Positions 38,355 to 47,525 of a stretch of DNA of 64,000 bases are shown one piece after another. A model generated the notes under the pieces. That model worked only from the letters and a program-made list of their open reading frames with translations. It was not told where the DNA came from and searched no databases. The stretch lies in contig CAMCXB010000004.1 in the NCBI GenBank assembly GCA_945883145.1, positions 1-64,000 on the forward strand, given 5' to 3'. The number at the start of each line of letters is the position of its first letter. Position 1 is the first letter of the stretch. Position numbers and translations under genes: made by a program. This DNA is from Bordetella parapertussis (GTDB lineage Bacteria; Pseudomonadota; Gammaproteobacteria; Burkholderiales; Burkholderiaceae_D).

Positions 38355-38418
38355 ATTACAGTCGAAATTCTGTAATGTGCCTAGCATCACAGAGTGATGC
38401 GCAGCGATTTTTAAATCG
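38355..38418. other. Three adjacent hairpins in the dksA 5' region
   Basis: Three perfect inverted repeats lie side by side: ATTACAG/CTGTAAT (38355-38376, 8-base loop), GCATCAC/GTGATGC (38384-38400, 3-base loop) and CGATTT/AAATCG (38405-38418). None is followed by a T-run. They sit in a 380-base gap between cobW and dksA with no other gene. A structured dksA leader or a 3' end of cobW is possible. Confidence 0.5.
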
Positions 38419-38592
38419 GGGGCTATTGTAATGGCTTTGTGGCGTGTCGTGATGGGTATTTACTCTATTTTTGATCACTTATTTCACAAAATTTTACATG
38501 GTTAGCGTTCAGCGCTTGTTATGTTTCTCGAATGGAAAATCTATTTGAAACAAGGAATTAGAATCAATTTAGTGCAGCTAGAGCCATAAAAC

Positions 38593-39657
38593 CTAGGAAA
38601 ACAGGCACTGCTCCAAGCCTTCAAGAAATATCTGTTTTGGCAATGCTTGTCCAATAAACACGATTTTGCTTCCCTTTTTTTCTTCCGTACTCCATTTTGC
38701 ACCCAGATCGCTACCCATAGTTTGGTGCACACCTTGGAAAATGACTTTACGCTCTGACCCTTGTAGCCAGAGTATTCCTTTGTAGCGCAGCATGCGAGGG
38801 CCGTAAACTTTGACCATGCTGCCTACGAATTCTTCTAGTCGCGCTGGATCAAAAGGTCGGTCGCTACGAAAGACAAAGGCTGCAATTTCATCAGTGTGCG
38901 TATGGCCAGCGTGATCATGATGATGGTGGTGTGCTGCATCAGCATGAGAATGAGCATGATCGTGATCGCAGTGATCATCGCAATCATGGTTATGTTCATC
39001 AGCTTTTAAAAAATCAGGATCAATTTCTAATTTTTCATTCAGATTAAAACCTCGAATATCAAAAATTTCTGCAATAGGTGAGGTGCCAAAATGACTTTTT
39101 CCTATAGGTGCGCGCGGATTAATTCGCTTGAGTCGTGTTTCTAATGCAGCTAACTGCTCCTCTGCGACTAGATCAGTTTTGGAGAGCAGCATACGATCGG
39201 CAAAACCAATTTGCCGTTGTGCTTCTTGATATTGATCCAACTGTTGCATGGCATGACTAGCATCGACGATGGTGATCACACCATCCAGTAAATAATGCGT
39301 ACCGATTTCTTCATCCATAAAAAATGTCTGCGCAACTGGACCAGGATTGGCTAATCCTGTCGTTTCAATCACAACGCGATTAAAAGATAATTCGCCAGCT
39401 AAACGTTTACGTGCAAGTTCACTCAGTGCAGAAATTAAATCACCTCTCACTGTGCAGCAGATACATCCATTATTCATTTCTATGATTTGTTCTCGACTGT
39501 CCTGCACAAGAATTTCATTATCAATATTTTCCTCACCAAATTCATTTTCAATCACTGCAATTTTCTGGCCATGCTCTTCATGCAGTATGCGATTGAGTAA
39601 AGTTGTTTTTCCAGCGCCGAGAAAGCCAGTAAGAATAGTAGTAGGAATGAGTGACAT
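38593..39657 (-). CDS. COG0523 (CobW/ZigA) family metal-binding GTPase
   Basis: A 354-residue G3E GTPase, probably a zinc metallochaperone. Walker A is GFLGAGKT (11-18), the family's metal-binding CICC motif is at 65-68 (NNGCICCTVRGDL), and NKxD is SKTD. A loop at residues 222-254 is exceptionally His/Asp-rich (about fifteen His in 33 positions), the metal-binding trait seen in zinc- or cobalt-related members. The C-terminal CobW domain follows. Neighbours are dksA and, downstream, a ZnuD-like receptor, which suggests zinc homeostasis and a Zur link. Confidence 0.88.
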   Translation of the reverse strand: MSLIPTTILTGFLGAGKTTLLNRILHEEHGQKIAVIENEFGEENIDNEILVQDSREQIIEMNNGCICCTVRGDLISALSELARKRLAGELSFNRVVIETTGLANPGPVAQTFFMDEEIGTHYLLDGVITIVDASHAMQQLDQYQEAQRQIGFADRMLLSKTDLVAEEQLAALETRLKRINPRAPIGKSHFGTSPIAEIFDIRGFNLNEKLEIDPDFLKADEHNHDCDDHCDHDHAHSHADAAHHHHHDHAGHTHTDEIAAFVFRSDRPFDPARLEEFVGSMVKVYGPRMLRYKGILWLQGSERKVIFQGVHQTMGSDLGAKWSTEEKKGSKIVFIGQALPKQIFLEGLEQCLFS

Positions 39658-39749
39658 AAAGACTTAATGTAAAAATAGTTATAGTGAAAAGAGCTCAATC
39701 GAATCGCAATGATATTTGCGAGGAATATAGCTCACAGTGTGCAGATGTC

Positions 39750-40712
39750 TTAGTTAGGGCTGTTCTGTTTTTTCGCTCTAGGATGTGCCGCATCATACAC
39801 TTGTGCTAAGCGTTGAAAATCCAAGGAAGTGTATACCTGCGTAGAGGCGATTGATGCATGGCCTAACATTTCTTGTACAGCGCGCAAATCACCTGAAGAT
39901 TGTAAAACATGTGAAGCAAATGAATGCCGCAATACATGTGGGTGAACCTTGCTCGGTATACCTATTGCGCTTGCATGTTTTTTTAAGCGTTCTTGCACTA
40001 TGCGTGGCGTCATACGTTTGCCACGGTTAGTTAAAAAAAGTGCGGCGGTTTCTGCTTGGGGGAGTTGCGTAATCAAGTTGCTTCTCACGGCTATCCAATT
40101 ACTTAATGCAGTAACTGCTGCTGCGCCCATAGGTACACTACGCCGTTTATTGCCTTTGCCAGTGACGGTTACTTCTGCTGCGGTTAAATCTATCCAAGCA
40201 ATAGATAAATGCTCGGCATTTTTTATATAAGCGATATCTAGACTGGTTAATTCAGAAACCCGTAAACCACTAGAGTAAAGTAATTCAAACATGGCAGCAT
40301 TGCAGATGACATCAGGTGTATTCTCTTCTGAAGTAGAAAGCGTATGCTTTACTAAGTGCATTGCATCATCCACGCTTAATGCTTTTGGAAGTGCTTTGCC
40401 TCGTTTAGGTGCTTTAACGCCTGTGACAGGATTCGATTGCATAGTTTGATGCTGAGCTAGCCAAGAAAAAAATCCTCGCCATGCAGATAATTTTCTAGCG
40501 ATGGTGGCAGGCGAAAGTCCCTGCGCATGTAATTTACTGGTGTAGCGACGTATATCGAAATGAGACAGCTGGGCAAGTGGTTCTTGATCGGCAGCTAATG
40601 CGATTAATTGCAAAAGATCGCGTTGGTAATTGCTAATCGTGTGAGCAGAGTATTGCCTTTGTATCTGCAAATAGTGCAGATAATCTTGGATGACAGTCTG
40701 ATTAGCAGTCAT
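39750..40712 (-). CDS. xerC: Tyrosine recombinase XerC
   Basis: Resolves chromosome dimers at dif with XerD. From ATG 40712 it has about 320 residues: an N-terminal SAM-like core-binding domain (SAHTISNYQRDLLQL), and the catalytic domain with Arg in SSGLRVSEL, Lys in GKGNKRR, HVLRHSFASH, a second His in LGHASIAST and the nucleophile Tyr in TQVYTSLD. A GTG at 40718 could add two residues. It is preceded by DUF484, the usual pairing. Confidence 0.95.
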   Translation of the reverse strand: MTANQTVIQDYLHYLQIQRQYSAHTISNYQRDLLQLIALAADQEPLAQLSHFDIRRYTSKLHAQGLSPATIARKLSAWRGFFSWLAQHQTMQSNPVTGVKAPKRGKALPKALSVDDAMHLVKHTLSTSEENTPDVICNAAMFELLYSSGLRVSELTSLDIAYIKNAEHLSIAWIDLTAAEVTVTGKGNKRRSVPMGAAAVTALSNWIAVRSNLITQLPQAETAALFLTNRGKRMTPRIVQERLKKHASAIGIPSKVHPHVLRHSFASHVLQSSGDLRAVQEMLGHASIASTQVYTSLDFQRLAQVYDAAHPRAKKQNSPN

Positions 40713-40727
40713 GCTCACAGGCGCGAG

Positions 40728-41396
40728 TTATTTCACCATATTTTGCAAAGCAGCACTGGCAGTGTGAGCGATGCGGGTTAAAAAATCAGTGGCAAGATCA
40801 GCAGAAAAACGCTGAGGGTCAGTGGATCCCAACACTAATAAGCCAAAACTTTTTTTGGTATCGCCATGCTGCAAGCTCAGCAAAGCAGCCGACTCCATAG
40901 CGGCTGCATTATCTAACCATACAACACCTGGCTGACCTGACGCTGGTCCACAATAAGGCTGATGCAATTGATTAGCAAATTCACGCGTTTCTTCGCTCAC
41001 ATTTTGTGCAAACCATGCATTTGTATGTTCATCCGCGACATTCCATAAACGCAGACTCACACTTTGTATAACGAAACCATCGCGCATAGCGTCTATTAAG
41101 GTGTCCGGTGATTTATCGTTAGCTTGGGAGAGTAGTAGCGTATCAACCCACACATGAAACTTAGCCATGATGGCATCATTTTCTTTAGCGATGCGATTGA
41201 GATGGGAAAGTTTGAGTTCTAAGGCTTTGAGCTTTTCACGCAGAATTTCAGCTTGCCTCTCTTGCAGAGAGACGGTGCGACCACCCAGTTGTGTAGTCAG
41301 TCTTATTCCAGTGAGTAGCTCAGGATGGTCATCAAAAAAACGAGGATTGTCTTTCAGATAAAGAGCAACTGAGCGAGCGTCTAGCGTTGCGGTCAT
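40728..41396 (-). CDS. DUF484 / YigA-like protein
   Basis: A 222-residue cytosolic protein of the DUF484 family, usually encoded between dapF and xerC. It has the leading VALYLKDNPRFFDDHPELL helix, a coiled-coil segment, and a GAF-like C-terminal region (SVSLRLWNV, GPASGQPGVVWLD, GLLVLGSTDPQRFSADLATDFL). No ligand or partner is known. ATG 41396 is chosen over 41444. Here dapF is displaced by the inserted porin and Sel1 genes. Confidence 0.85.
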   Translation of the reverse strand: MTATLDARSVALYLKDNPRFFDDHPELLTGIRLTTQLGGRTVSLQERQAEILREKLKALELKLSHLNRIAKENDAIMAKFHVWVDTLLLSQANDKSPDTLIDAMRDGFVIQSVSLRLWNVADEHTNAWFAQNVSEETREFANQLHQPYCGPASGQPGVVWLDNAAAMESAALLSLQHGDTKKSFGLLVLGSTDPQRFSADLATDFLTRIAHTASAALQNMVK

Positions 41397-41573
41397 AGAT
41401 AGTTCATTCTGATGTTGATAATCAAATAGGTGCACAAGAGGCACTGCTATTTACTGAGGTCCAAGCACTCTTAAACTGCATGCATTCTACCTCTACCTGC
41501 AAGGAATAGAGTACAAGAAATATTGACTTCTAAACAAGCCGGGGATTTGCCTTCGTCTTAAGCAACCATACCA

Positions 41574-41600
41574 GACAAAAAAAGGGCACCCTAGGGTGCC
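41574..41600 (-). terminator. Intrinsic terminator downstream of the porin gene
   Basis: The palindrome GGCACCCTAGGGTGCC (41585-41600) is followed on the minus strand by CTTTTTTTG (41575-41583). It lies about 95 bases after the porin stop at 41694 and is a clear rho-independent terminator. Confidence 0.85.
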
Positions 41601-41693
41601 AATGAATTACAGAGGAGATTAAAACGGTTACAGCGAATGAATCTGGAAGCTAAACAAAATCAAGGGAAGCTTCCTATCCCTTAATACAAAAGA

Positions 41694-42746
41694 TCAGAAA
41701 ATAACGCGTACACCCAGATTAATGGCATTGTCGCCTGTGCCTGTTTCGGAGTTATTACCTACAGTGTAAGAAGCGCGATTTTTATTGCTGATACGTGCAT
41801 AAGCTGCATACAGATTAGTTTGCTTAGATAAAGCATAGGTATAGCCTAGGCCGACCTGATTAGCATCATTATTCGCAACACGATCATCCTTGTTGATATA
41901 AGAAATGAGGAAGGCATGTTTTTCGAAAGGTATGCGTGCACCTATTAAAAAGTCGCGTGTTTTACTAGAAGCTATCGGTGCAGGTACTAAGCCATAGGGA
42001 TTATCAGTGTTGGGGAATGCAGAGCTAGCTAAACCACGATTTTCGCTGATAGCAGCAAAAATCTTTGCTACTTCTAAATCCCAAGTGGCGCCTAACAAAG
42101 TATTTTTTGCTGTATCGCTACCAGTCGCATTACGTGCATTGTGATGCGCTAATTTGATGCTAATTGCATCAGCGGTATAGCCTAAAGAAGCACCGATTTG
42201 ACGACTTTTATTACTGCTGCCCTGTACTTCACCAAAGCCATAAGCCAGTTCACCGGTAAAACCATCAATGTTTGGTGTGGCGTATTTGATGGAGTTATTC
42301 ATACGGTTGCCATTGCCTGCATTCGGGAACAGATTGAGTGCACTACCTGCCATACCAGAAGCAAAAGGATCTGCCGCATTCATAGCCAAAAAGTATGGGG
42401 TGTACTGACGACCTAAGGTCAGTGTGCCGACATCGCCTTGCAGTCCTACAAATGTTTGTCTACCGAACGGGGTATTAGCCTGATTGAAACCACCTTGATC
42501 TGCTCTGACACTGGTCTCCAACACAAACAGTGCTTTGTTTCCATTACCTAAATCTTCTGTGCCTTTAAAGCCTATGCGAGTACCTGATTGCGCGCCGCTA
42601 GTGATTTTGCTGACTGAACCCGCAGCACCGCCGCGTTCATTGACATAGCCCATATCGATTATTCCGTAGATATTGACTGCAGATTGAGCTTGAGCCCATC
42701 CACACAGGGTGCTGGCAACAGCAAGTGCAGCGATTGATTTTTTCAT
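41694..42746 (-). CDS. Gram-negative porin (OmpC-like, porin_4 family)
   Basis: A 350-residue outer-membrane trimeric porin of the betaproteobacterial type. The signal peptide MKKSIAALAVASTLCGWAQA is cleaved before QSAVNIYGIIDMGY, followed by the constriction-loop region (RQTFVGLQGDVGTLTLGRQYTP) and the usual aromatic C-terminus ending in VRVIF. ATG 42746 follows GAGGATGGAAAA; an upstream start at 42806 would extend the signal peptide unnaturally. Pore selectivity is not predictable. Confidence 0.92.
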   Translation of the reverse strand: MKKSIAALAVASTLCGWAQAQSAVNIYGIIDMGYVNERGGAAGSVSKITSGAQSGTRIGFKGTEDLGNGNKALFVLETSVRADQGGFNQANTPFGRQTFVGLQGDVGTLTLGRQYTPYFLAMNAADPFASGMAGSALNLFPNAGNGNRMNNSIKYATPNIDGFTGELAYGFGEVQGSSNKSRQIGASLGYTADAISIKLAHHNARNATGSDTAKNTLLGATWDLEVAKIFAAISENRGLASSAFPNTDNPYGLVPAPIASSKTRDFLIGARIPFEKHAFLISYINKDDRVANNDANQVGLGYTYALSKQTNLYAAYARISNKNRASYTVGNNSETGTGDNAINLGVRVIF

Positions 42747-43116
42747 TTTTCCATCCTCAGAAATTAACGTTTGTTGAAAATCCGCATAAGTCGGATGGCT
42801 GAACATTAATTTCTTAAATGGAAACTGTTTTAAAGCGTAGCGATCAATTCACGATGAACTTGGACGAAACAATGGGCTTAGCAAGGCGCTGTTGTTTTAT
42901 TCCTACTAAGCGGATTGACGCGATAGCGCGCTAAAGCGCACAGTTGAGCTTCTCTATTTGATAACTTTTTGTGGCGTAGTGAAGTCTTGCCAAGTACTTT
43001 GTCTGACTAAAAAAACTAAAAGTGGCCAGAGCATCATTACCTCATCAAAAAGTCGCAGCTAGGTGACTTTTCGCTTACTGCCTCTCGACAACATTAATTG
43101 GGATTGCATTAAAAAC
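42747..43116. other. Divergent intergenic region of porin and Sel1 genes
   Basis: About 370 bases with no supported gene. It must hold the promoters of two divergent genes. I see a small GC-rich inverted repeat near 42918 (GCGCGCTAAAGCGCAC) and a 7-bp hairpin AAAAGTC/GACTTTT (43048-43071), but no consensus promoter I would defend. Confidence 0.35.
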
Positions 43117-44676
43117 ATGGCAAATCGTGATGAATTACTCATTATTCGTGCAGCAAGAGCAGGGCAAGCAGTGGCACAACTTGCATTAGGTAAAAGATAT
43201 TTATTTGGCGGTGGTGGTTTACCGAAAAGTCTATCAACCGCATTGCATTGGTTGGAACGAGCAGCAGAACAAAATCAGCGCGATGCATGGATTTTGATAG
43301 GTACCTATATTCCTTATGATGTGTCGTCTCAAGTTGGTGAGCCTTTAAGGGCTGCAATTTGGTATGAGCGTGCATTTGAAGAAGGGCAGCCTGGTGCAGG
43401 CTTGGTGTTAGCAATGCTCGTATTTGCAAACTGGACGCGTGCGCATCAGGCCTTGCAACAAAAAGCATTGCAAGCATTGCATTTCGCAGCTGAATCAGGT
43501 TTACCACAAGGCCAGTGGTTATTAGCGCAACAAAAAGGAGCAAAAGAATTTGCTGCGCGTTCACCAATCGGACTAAGCAAAGAAGTAATGGACAGACGCG
43601 CCACAGCGTTGGAATGGGCTGCACGCGCAGCCAAAGGTGGAATTATTGATGCGCAACGTTTAATGGCAGATTCAGCTTGGCGTGAATTTGATTACGTAAA
43701 ATATTTGTTTTGGGCTTTGCCTATTGCACATGATGGTGAACGCCGTACTGTGACATCTGTTGCTAAACGTAAGGCCTATACAGAACAAGATTTACAAATC
43801 TTTTCGCGATGCGCAACAGCCTTGTTGATGACCATGGATACCAATACAAATTTAATTGATCGCTATTTAAAAATATTAGCGGACTCAGGTGAAAGTAAGG
43901 CGCAGTTTTCTCTTGGGCTATGGATGGCAAGAATGGATCATACTGGCGCAAAAATTAATGCTATTCCTGGTGTGGCGCATTATAAAAAAGCGATACGTTG
44001 GTTATCCCAAGCAGCCGAACAAGGATTGTCAGCAGCATGGTATGTCATGTCGCGTATTTATCTTAAGCCTGAATTTTCCAGACGCTGCTTAGCAGAAGCA
44101 AGAAGACATTTAGAAATGGCTGCAAAAACAGGACATATGCGTGCCCAACTTGAATTGGGATTAGCCGCATGGCGAGGTCGTAGAAATGATCCACGTTCAG
44201 ATATACGCGCTTTATATTGGCTACAGCAGGCGAGAGATCAGGGCAGTACAGAAGCAATTAAGTTGATAAAAAAAATTACACAACCAGTTCGCTTATCAGA
44301 GTGGGCTAGGATTGCGAGAGAAAAATTTAATCGCGAGATGAGTGCGCAATATCCATTTTTAGTAGTGCGGATTGAATTAGGTTACTGGTTTGGATTGACT
44401 CGTGCAGAAGCTTTGCTATTACAAATTGAATCAGCAGATCATGGACACTGTCTAGAGGTCGATATACGTGAAGAGCATCCTAGAAGTCGACGTCGATTAA
44501 TTGAAATTAAAACAGGTGAGCAACGACAGGTTCTTGATAAATTTGAGCAACTAAGAGAAAAATTTAGCGAGCATACAACCACAGCAGAAGGAAATTATCG
44601 ACAACGTTTATATCGCTTCCGAAATTTAATGAGTACACGTAAGCGCTTTAGTCCAAACAATACAATCTGTACCTAA
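43117..44676 (+). CDS. Sel1-repeat protein of unknown function
   Basis: A 519-residue protein, cytosolic as written because no signal peptide is evident. It consists mostly of Sel1/TPR-like repeats of about 36 residues, for example AVAQLALGKRYLFGGGGLPKS, AIRWLSQAAEQGLSAAWYVMSRIYL and HLEMAAKTGHMRAQLELGLAAW. The last 110 residues leave the repeat pattern (LVVRIELGYWFGLTRAEALLLQIESADHG) and end in a basic tail. Sel1 proteins scaffold complexes; the partner is unknown. ATG 43117 is preferred over a GTG at 43063. It is divergent from the porin. Confidence 0.75.
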   Translation: MANRDELLIIRAARAGQAVAQLALGKRYLFGGGGLPKSLSTALHWLERAAEQNQRDAWILIGTYIPYDVSSQVGEPLRAAIWYERAFEEGQPGAGLVLAMLVFANWTRAHQALQQKALQALHFAAESGLPQGQWLLAQQKGAKEFAARSPIGLSKEVMDRRATALEWAARAAKGGIIDAQRLMADSAWREFDYVKYLFWALPIAHDGERRTVTSVAKRKAYTEQDLQIFSRCATALLMTMDTNTNLIDRYLKILADSGESKAQFSLGLWMARMDHTGAKINAIPGVAHYKKAIRWLSQAAEQGLSAAWYVMSRIYLKPEFSRRCLAEARRHLEMAAKTGHMRAQLELGLAAWRGRRNDPRSDIRALYWLQQARDQGSTEAIKLIKKITQPVRLSEWARIAREKFNREMSAQYPFLVVRIELGYWFGLTRAEALLLQIESADHGHCLEVDIREEHPRSRRRLIEIKTGEQRQVLDKFEQLREKFSEHTTTAEGNYRQRLYRFRNLMSTRKRFSPNNTICT

Positions 44677-44726
44677 GCTTCTTAAGTATCGTAGGCTTAT
44701 TAAGCGTTAAGTCGCGAATGGTTGCA

Positions 44727-45578
44727 TCAGATATCGATGCTGCCTTCAAACACATTCATAGCAGGGCCAGTCATCAACACAGATTGTTGTGCGCCACCCC
44801 ATGCAATTGACAGTGTTCCACCTTTAGTGCTGACCTTCACAGGTGAATCCAACAGATCCATTTGTATGCCACTCACTGCTGCTGCGCAGGCACCAGTGCC
44901 ACACGATAAAGTCTCACCAGCACCACGTTCATAAACTCTTAGCTGTATGTGATGTCTGTCGATGATTTGCATAAAGCCTGCATTCACTCTCTTAGGAAAT
45001 CGAACATGATTTTCTATGAGAGGACCATTGTGCGCGACATCAGCAGTCTCTACATCAGACACGATTTGAACAGCATGGGGATTGCCCATAGAAACCACAC
45101 ATATTGCAATGCTAGTAGCACCTATCTGCAAAGGCCATACTGAAGCAGCATGCTGTTGCGTGCTTTGTAAGCCTTGTGCATCGAATGGAATCAAGTCTGG
45201 AGAAAAAATAGGAGCACCCATATCGACAGTGATGCGACCATCTTCTTCGAGTTTTGGTGTGATAGTGCCAGCCATCGTTTCAACTTTGATTTCACGCTGA
45301 TCTGTCAAACCTTTATCAACTACAAATTTTACAAAGGCACGTGCACCATTTCCACACTGCTCAACTTCGCTGCCATCCGAATTAAAAATACGATAGCGAA
45401 AATCAACGCCTTTAGTGTGTGATTTTTCAACTAATAGAATTTGATCAGCACCAACCCCAAAACGACGATTAGCAAGTTGTTGGCATAAGTCGCTAGTGAG
45501 ATTAACTGATTGATTGATTGCATCAATCACAATGAAATCATTGCCTGCGCCATGCATTTTTGTAAATTTAAGTGTCAT
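44727..45578 (-). CDS. dapF: Diaminopimelate epimerase
   Basis: Converts LL- to meso-diaminopimelate for lysine and peptidoglycan. The 283-residue enzyme has the two catalytic cysteines at about 75 ([10 protein letters not shown]) and 226 (LSCGTGACA), [13 protein letters not shown] at the start and FNSDGSEVE. It lies 32 bases after the lipid A acyltransferase gene on the same strand and faces the Sel1 gene, 50 bases away. Confidence 0.97.
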   Translation of the reverse strand: MTLKFTKMHGAGNDFIVIDAINQSVNLTSDLCQQLANRRFGVGADQILLVEKSHTKGVDFRYRIFNSDGSEVEQCGNGARAFVKFVVDKGLTDQREIKVETMAGTITPKLEEDGRITVDMGAPIFSPDLIPFDAQGLQSTQQHAASVWPLQIGATSIAICVVSMGNPHAVQIVSDVETADVAHNGPLIENHVRFPKRVNAGFMQIIDRHHIQLRVYERGAGETLSCGTGACAAAVSGIQMDLLDSPVKVSTKGGTLSIAWGGAQQSVLMTGPAMNVFEGSIDI

Positions 45579-45610
45579 GTAAGGATTATAGATCGCTAGC
45601 AGTCAGAGTG

Positions 45611-46498
45611 TTAATTACCTGAATCGGTTGTGTAAAAATTTCTTTCACCATCAGGTCGTGTTTTAAAGCGTTTATGAGACCAAAAATATTCTGCAGGTGA
45701 TTCCAGTACCCGTTCTTCAATGAAGGCATTCATGCGAAGTGTAGCTGCATTAATATCTGGACCAGGATAGTTTTCCCAAGACGGATAAAAAATAACTTGC
45801 CAGCCCTGATAGTTAGGTAAAAATCGTGTGACAACAGGAATGATTTGTCCATCCGTTGCAGCAACCAAGCGTGCCGGAGAAGTTAAGGTCGCTGCTGGAA
45901 TACCAAAGAAGGGGGTAAATATGGAGTCACGCACACCAAAATCCATGTCAGGTAACATCAAAAAAGCCCGACCATTTTTCATAGCGCGAATAATTGGTTT
46001 AACGCCTGCTTCACGTGAGAGTAAATTATTTTCATCCGGTGTAAAACGTAAGCGTCCTTTACGCAAAGCCGCATCAAAAATTTTATTTCGCTGTGCAGTA
46101 TAGATAGAGCAAGCAGGTGCTTGCATCGTAATAGCGACGCCGGCTACTTCTAAACAAACAAAATGGGGACAAAGAAAAATCGTGGGTCGATTCATCATGT
46201 CTTGAATCGGAACTGGTGACACGACTTGAATTAAACGTGTAAGTATTGCAGGTGAAGCCCACCATAAAATACTGCGCTCTAACACACTACGTGCAAAATA
46301 TTGAAAATGGCTACGCGCTAAGTACAGTCTTTCAGCACGTGATAAGTGTGGCATGCATAGCTGCAAATTAGTCAGTGTGATGTGCCGTCGCTTACGCATG
46401 AACACAAACAATAAGCTGCCTACACCTTCACCTATGCGTCCAAGTATGGGTAAAGGTAGCCAATGCAAACACCACATCAATGCTAATAACAATCTCAC
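45611..46498 (-). CDS. LpxL/HtrB-type lysophospholipid (lipid A) acyltransferase, second copy
   Basis: A 295-residue membrane-anchored acyltransferase with an N-terminal hydrophobic helix, the HX4E catalytic motif in CPHFVCLEV, and RPTIFLCPH before it. It belongs to the LpxL/HtrB group that adds secondary acyl chains to lipid A. It overlaps the neighbouring paralogue by four bases and precedes dapF, an order common in betaproteobacteria. Chain and position specificity cannot be read from sequence. Confidence 0.88.
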   Translation of the reverse strand: MRLLLALMWCLHWLPLPILGRIGEGVGSLLFVFMRKRRHITLTNLQLCMPHLSRAERLYLARSHFQYFARSVLERSILWWASPAILTRLIQVVSPVPIQDMMNRPTIFLCPHFVCLEVAGVAITMQAPACSIYTAQRNKIFDAALRKGRLRFTPDENNLLSREAGVKPIIRAMKNGRAFLMLPDMDFGVRDSIFTPFFGIPAATLTSPARLVAATDGQIIPVVTRFLPNYQGWQVIFYPSWENYPGPDINAATLRMNAFIEERVLESPAEYFWSHKRFKTRPDGERNFYTTDSGN

Positions 46499-47352
46499 TG
46501 CGCGACTTTCTCAACTAACTGCGGATCATCATTGTCTGGAGAACCTTTATAGCGGTTGTAACCCCAAAAATACTGAGCAGGGCAACGTGCAATCAGTTTT
46601 TCCATAGCGTTATTGATGAGCGTTGCTTGTGCAAGCGCATCCTCAGGAAGCTCTGCATCAAATAATGCAAAGTGCACTGCATAGCCTTGTCCTTGTGGTA
46701 ATCGCTTGGCATAAGAAAGAATCAGATGCGCGCCACTCATGCTGGCTAATTTGCCAGGCAACGTCATGGTGTAGGCTGATTTACCAAAAAATTTTGCCCA
46801 TACGCCCTCGCCTGCTTGTGGTACTTGATCCGGTAGCAAACCAATGGCGCCACCTTTACGCAATGTTTTTAATAAAACGCGAACACCAGCAAGATTAGCG
46901 GGAGCGAGATGGAGTTGTTCGCGTTCGCGTGCAGTCTCCATCAGAGGTTTAAGCGCATTCTTTTTTGGTGGACGATACAAGGCTGTTAGTGGAACACGAC
47001 TAGCGATCGCTTGCGCAATGATTTCAAAACAACCTAAGTGTGGGGTGAGAAAAATCACGCCTTTGCCATCATTTAATGCGCGCTGTGCGATATCCCAATC
47101 ATGGATGACGGCCGTTTTTAAAACTCTTTGCGCAGGCGCACACCAGATAAAAGGCAGTTCAAAAATATTTTTCCCCGCTTCTGCCACTGCTTCTGGCAGA
47201 TAGTCGAGGTAGCCTGCGCGCGTCATATTTTCGCGCATGCGTCGGCGATGTCCAGGTGATAAAAGATAGACGAACCAACCAGCCAAGGCACCTGCAGCAT
47301 GCAGGAAAGACAAGGGGAAGATGGAGAGAAACTGAAAAAAACGCAGCAGCAT
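46495..47352 (-). CDS. LpxL/HtrB-type lipid A acyltransferase, first copy
   Basis: A 285-residue paralogue of the next gene, starting at MLLRFFQFLSIFPL with a membrane helix. The HX4E motif is in TPHLGCFEI, followed by ALYRPPKKNALKP and GIGLLPDQVPQAGEGVWAKFFG, typical of LpxL. A start at 47481 would add 43 residues of poor character; 47352 gives the usual length, although no clear ribosome binding site is seen. It is divergent from metK. Confidence 0.88.
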   Translation of the reverse strand: MLLRFFQFLSIFPLSFLHAAGALAGWFVYLLSPGHRRRMRENMTRAGYLDYLPEAVAEAGKNIFELPFIWCAPAQRVLKTAVIHDWDIAQRALNDGKGVIFLTPHLGCFEIIAQAIASRVPLTALYRPPKKNALKPLMETAREREQLHLAPANLAGVRVLLKTLRKGGAIGLLPDQVPQAGEGVWAKFFGKSAYTMTLPGKLASMSGAHLILSYAKRLPQGQGYAVHFALFDAELPEDALAQATLINNAMEKLIARCPAQYFWGYNRYKGSPDNDDPQLVEKVAQ

Positions 47353-47525
47353 ACGAAAAGTCGTAAGGAGGTTTTGCTGAATTGAAGCAAGAAGCGTAAA
47401 ATACCACGAAGTGTTACCCGCCGAGTTAACAGACAACTTGCGAGGCGGTTTATAAATTTCGCTAAAGCGTCGCAGGCTCATTAGGTTGACCTCGACACTA
47501 TGTCAATCATTAACTAGGAGCTTGC

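Noticed and set aside
43048..43071. AAAAGTC/GACTTTT hairpin before the Sel1 gene
   Set aside because: Only 7 bp, mostly A/T, with a 10-base loop; it could be a chance pairing and has no T-run or clear position relative to a promoter.
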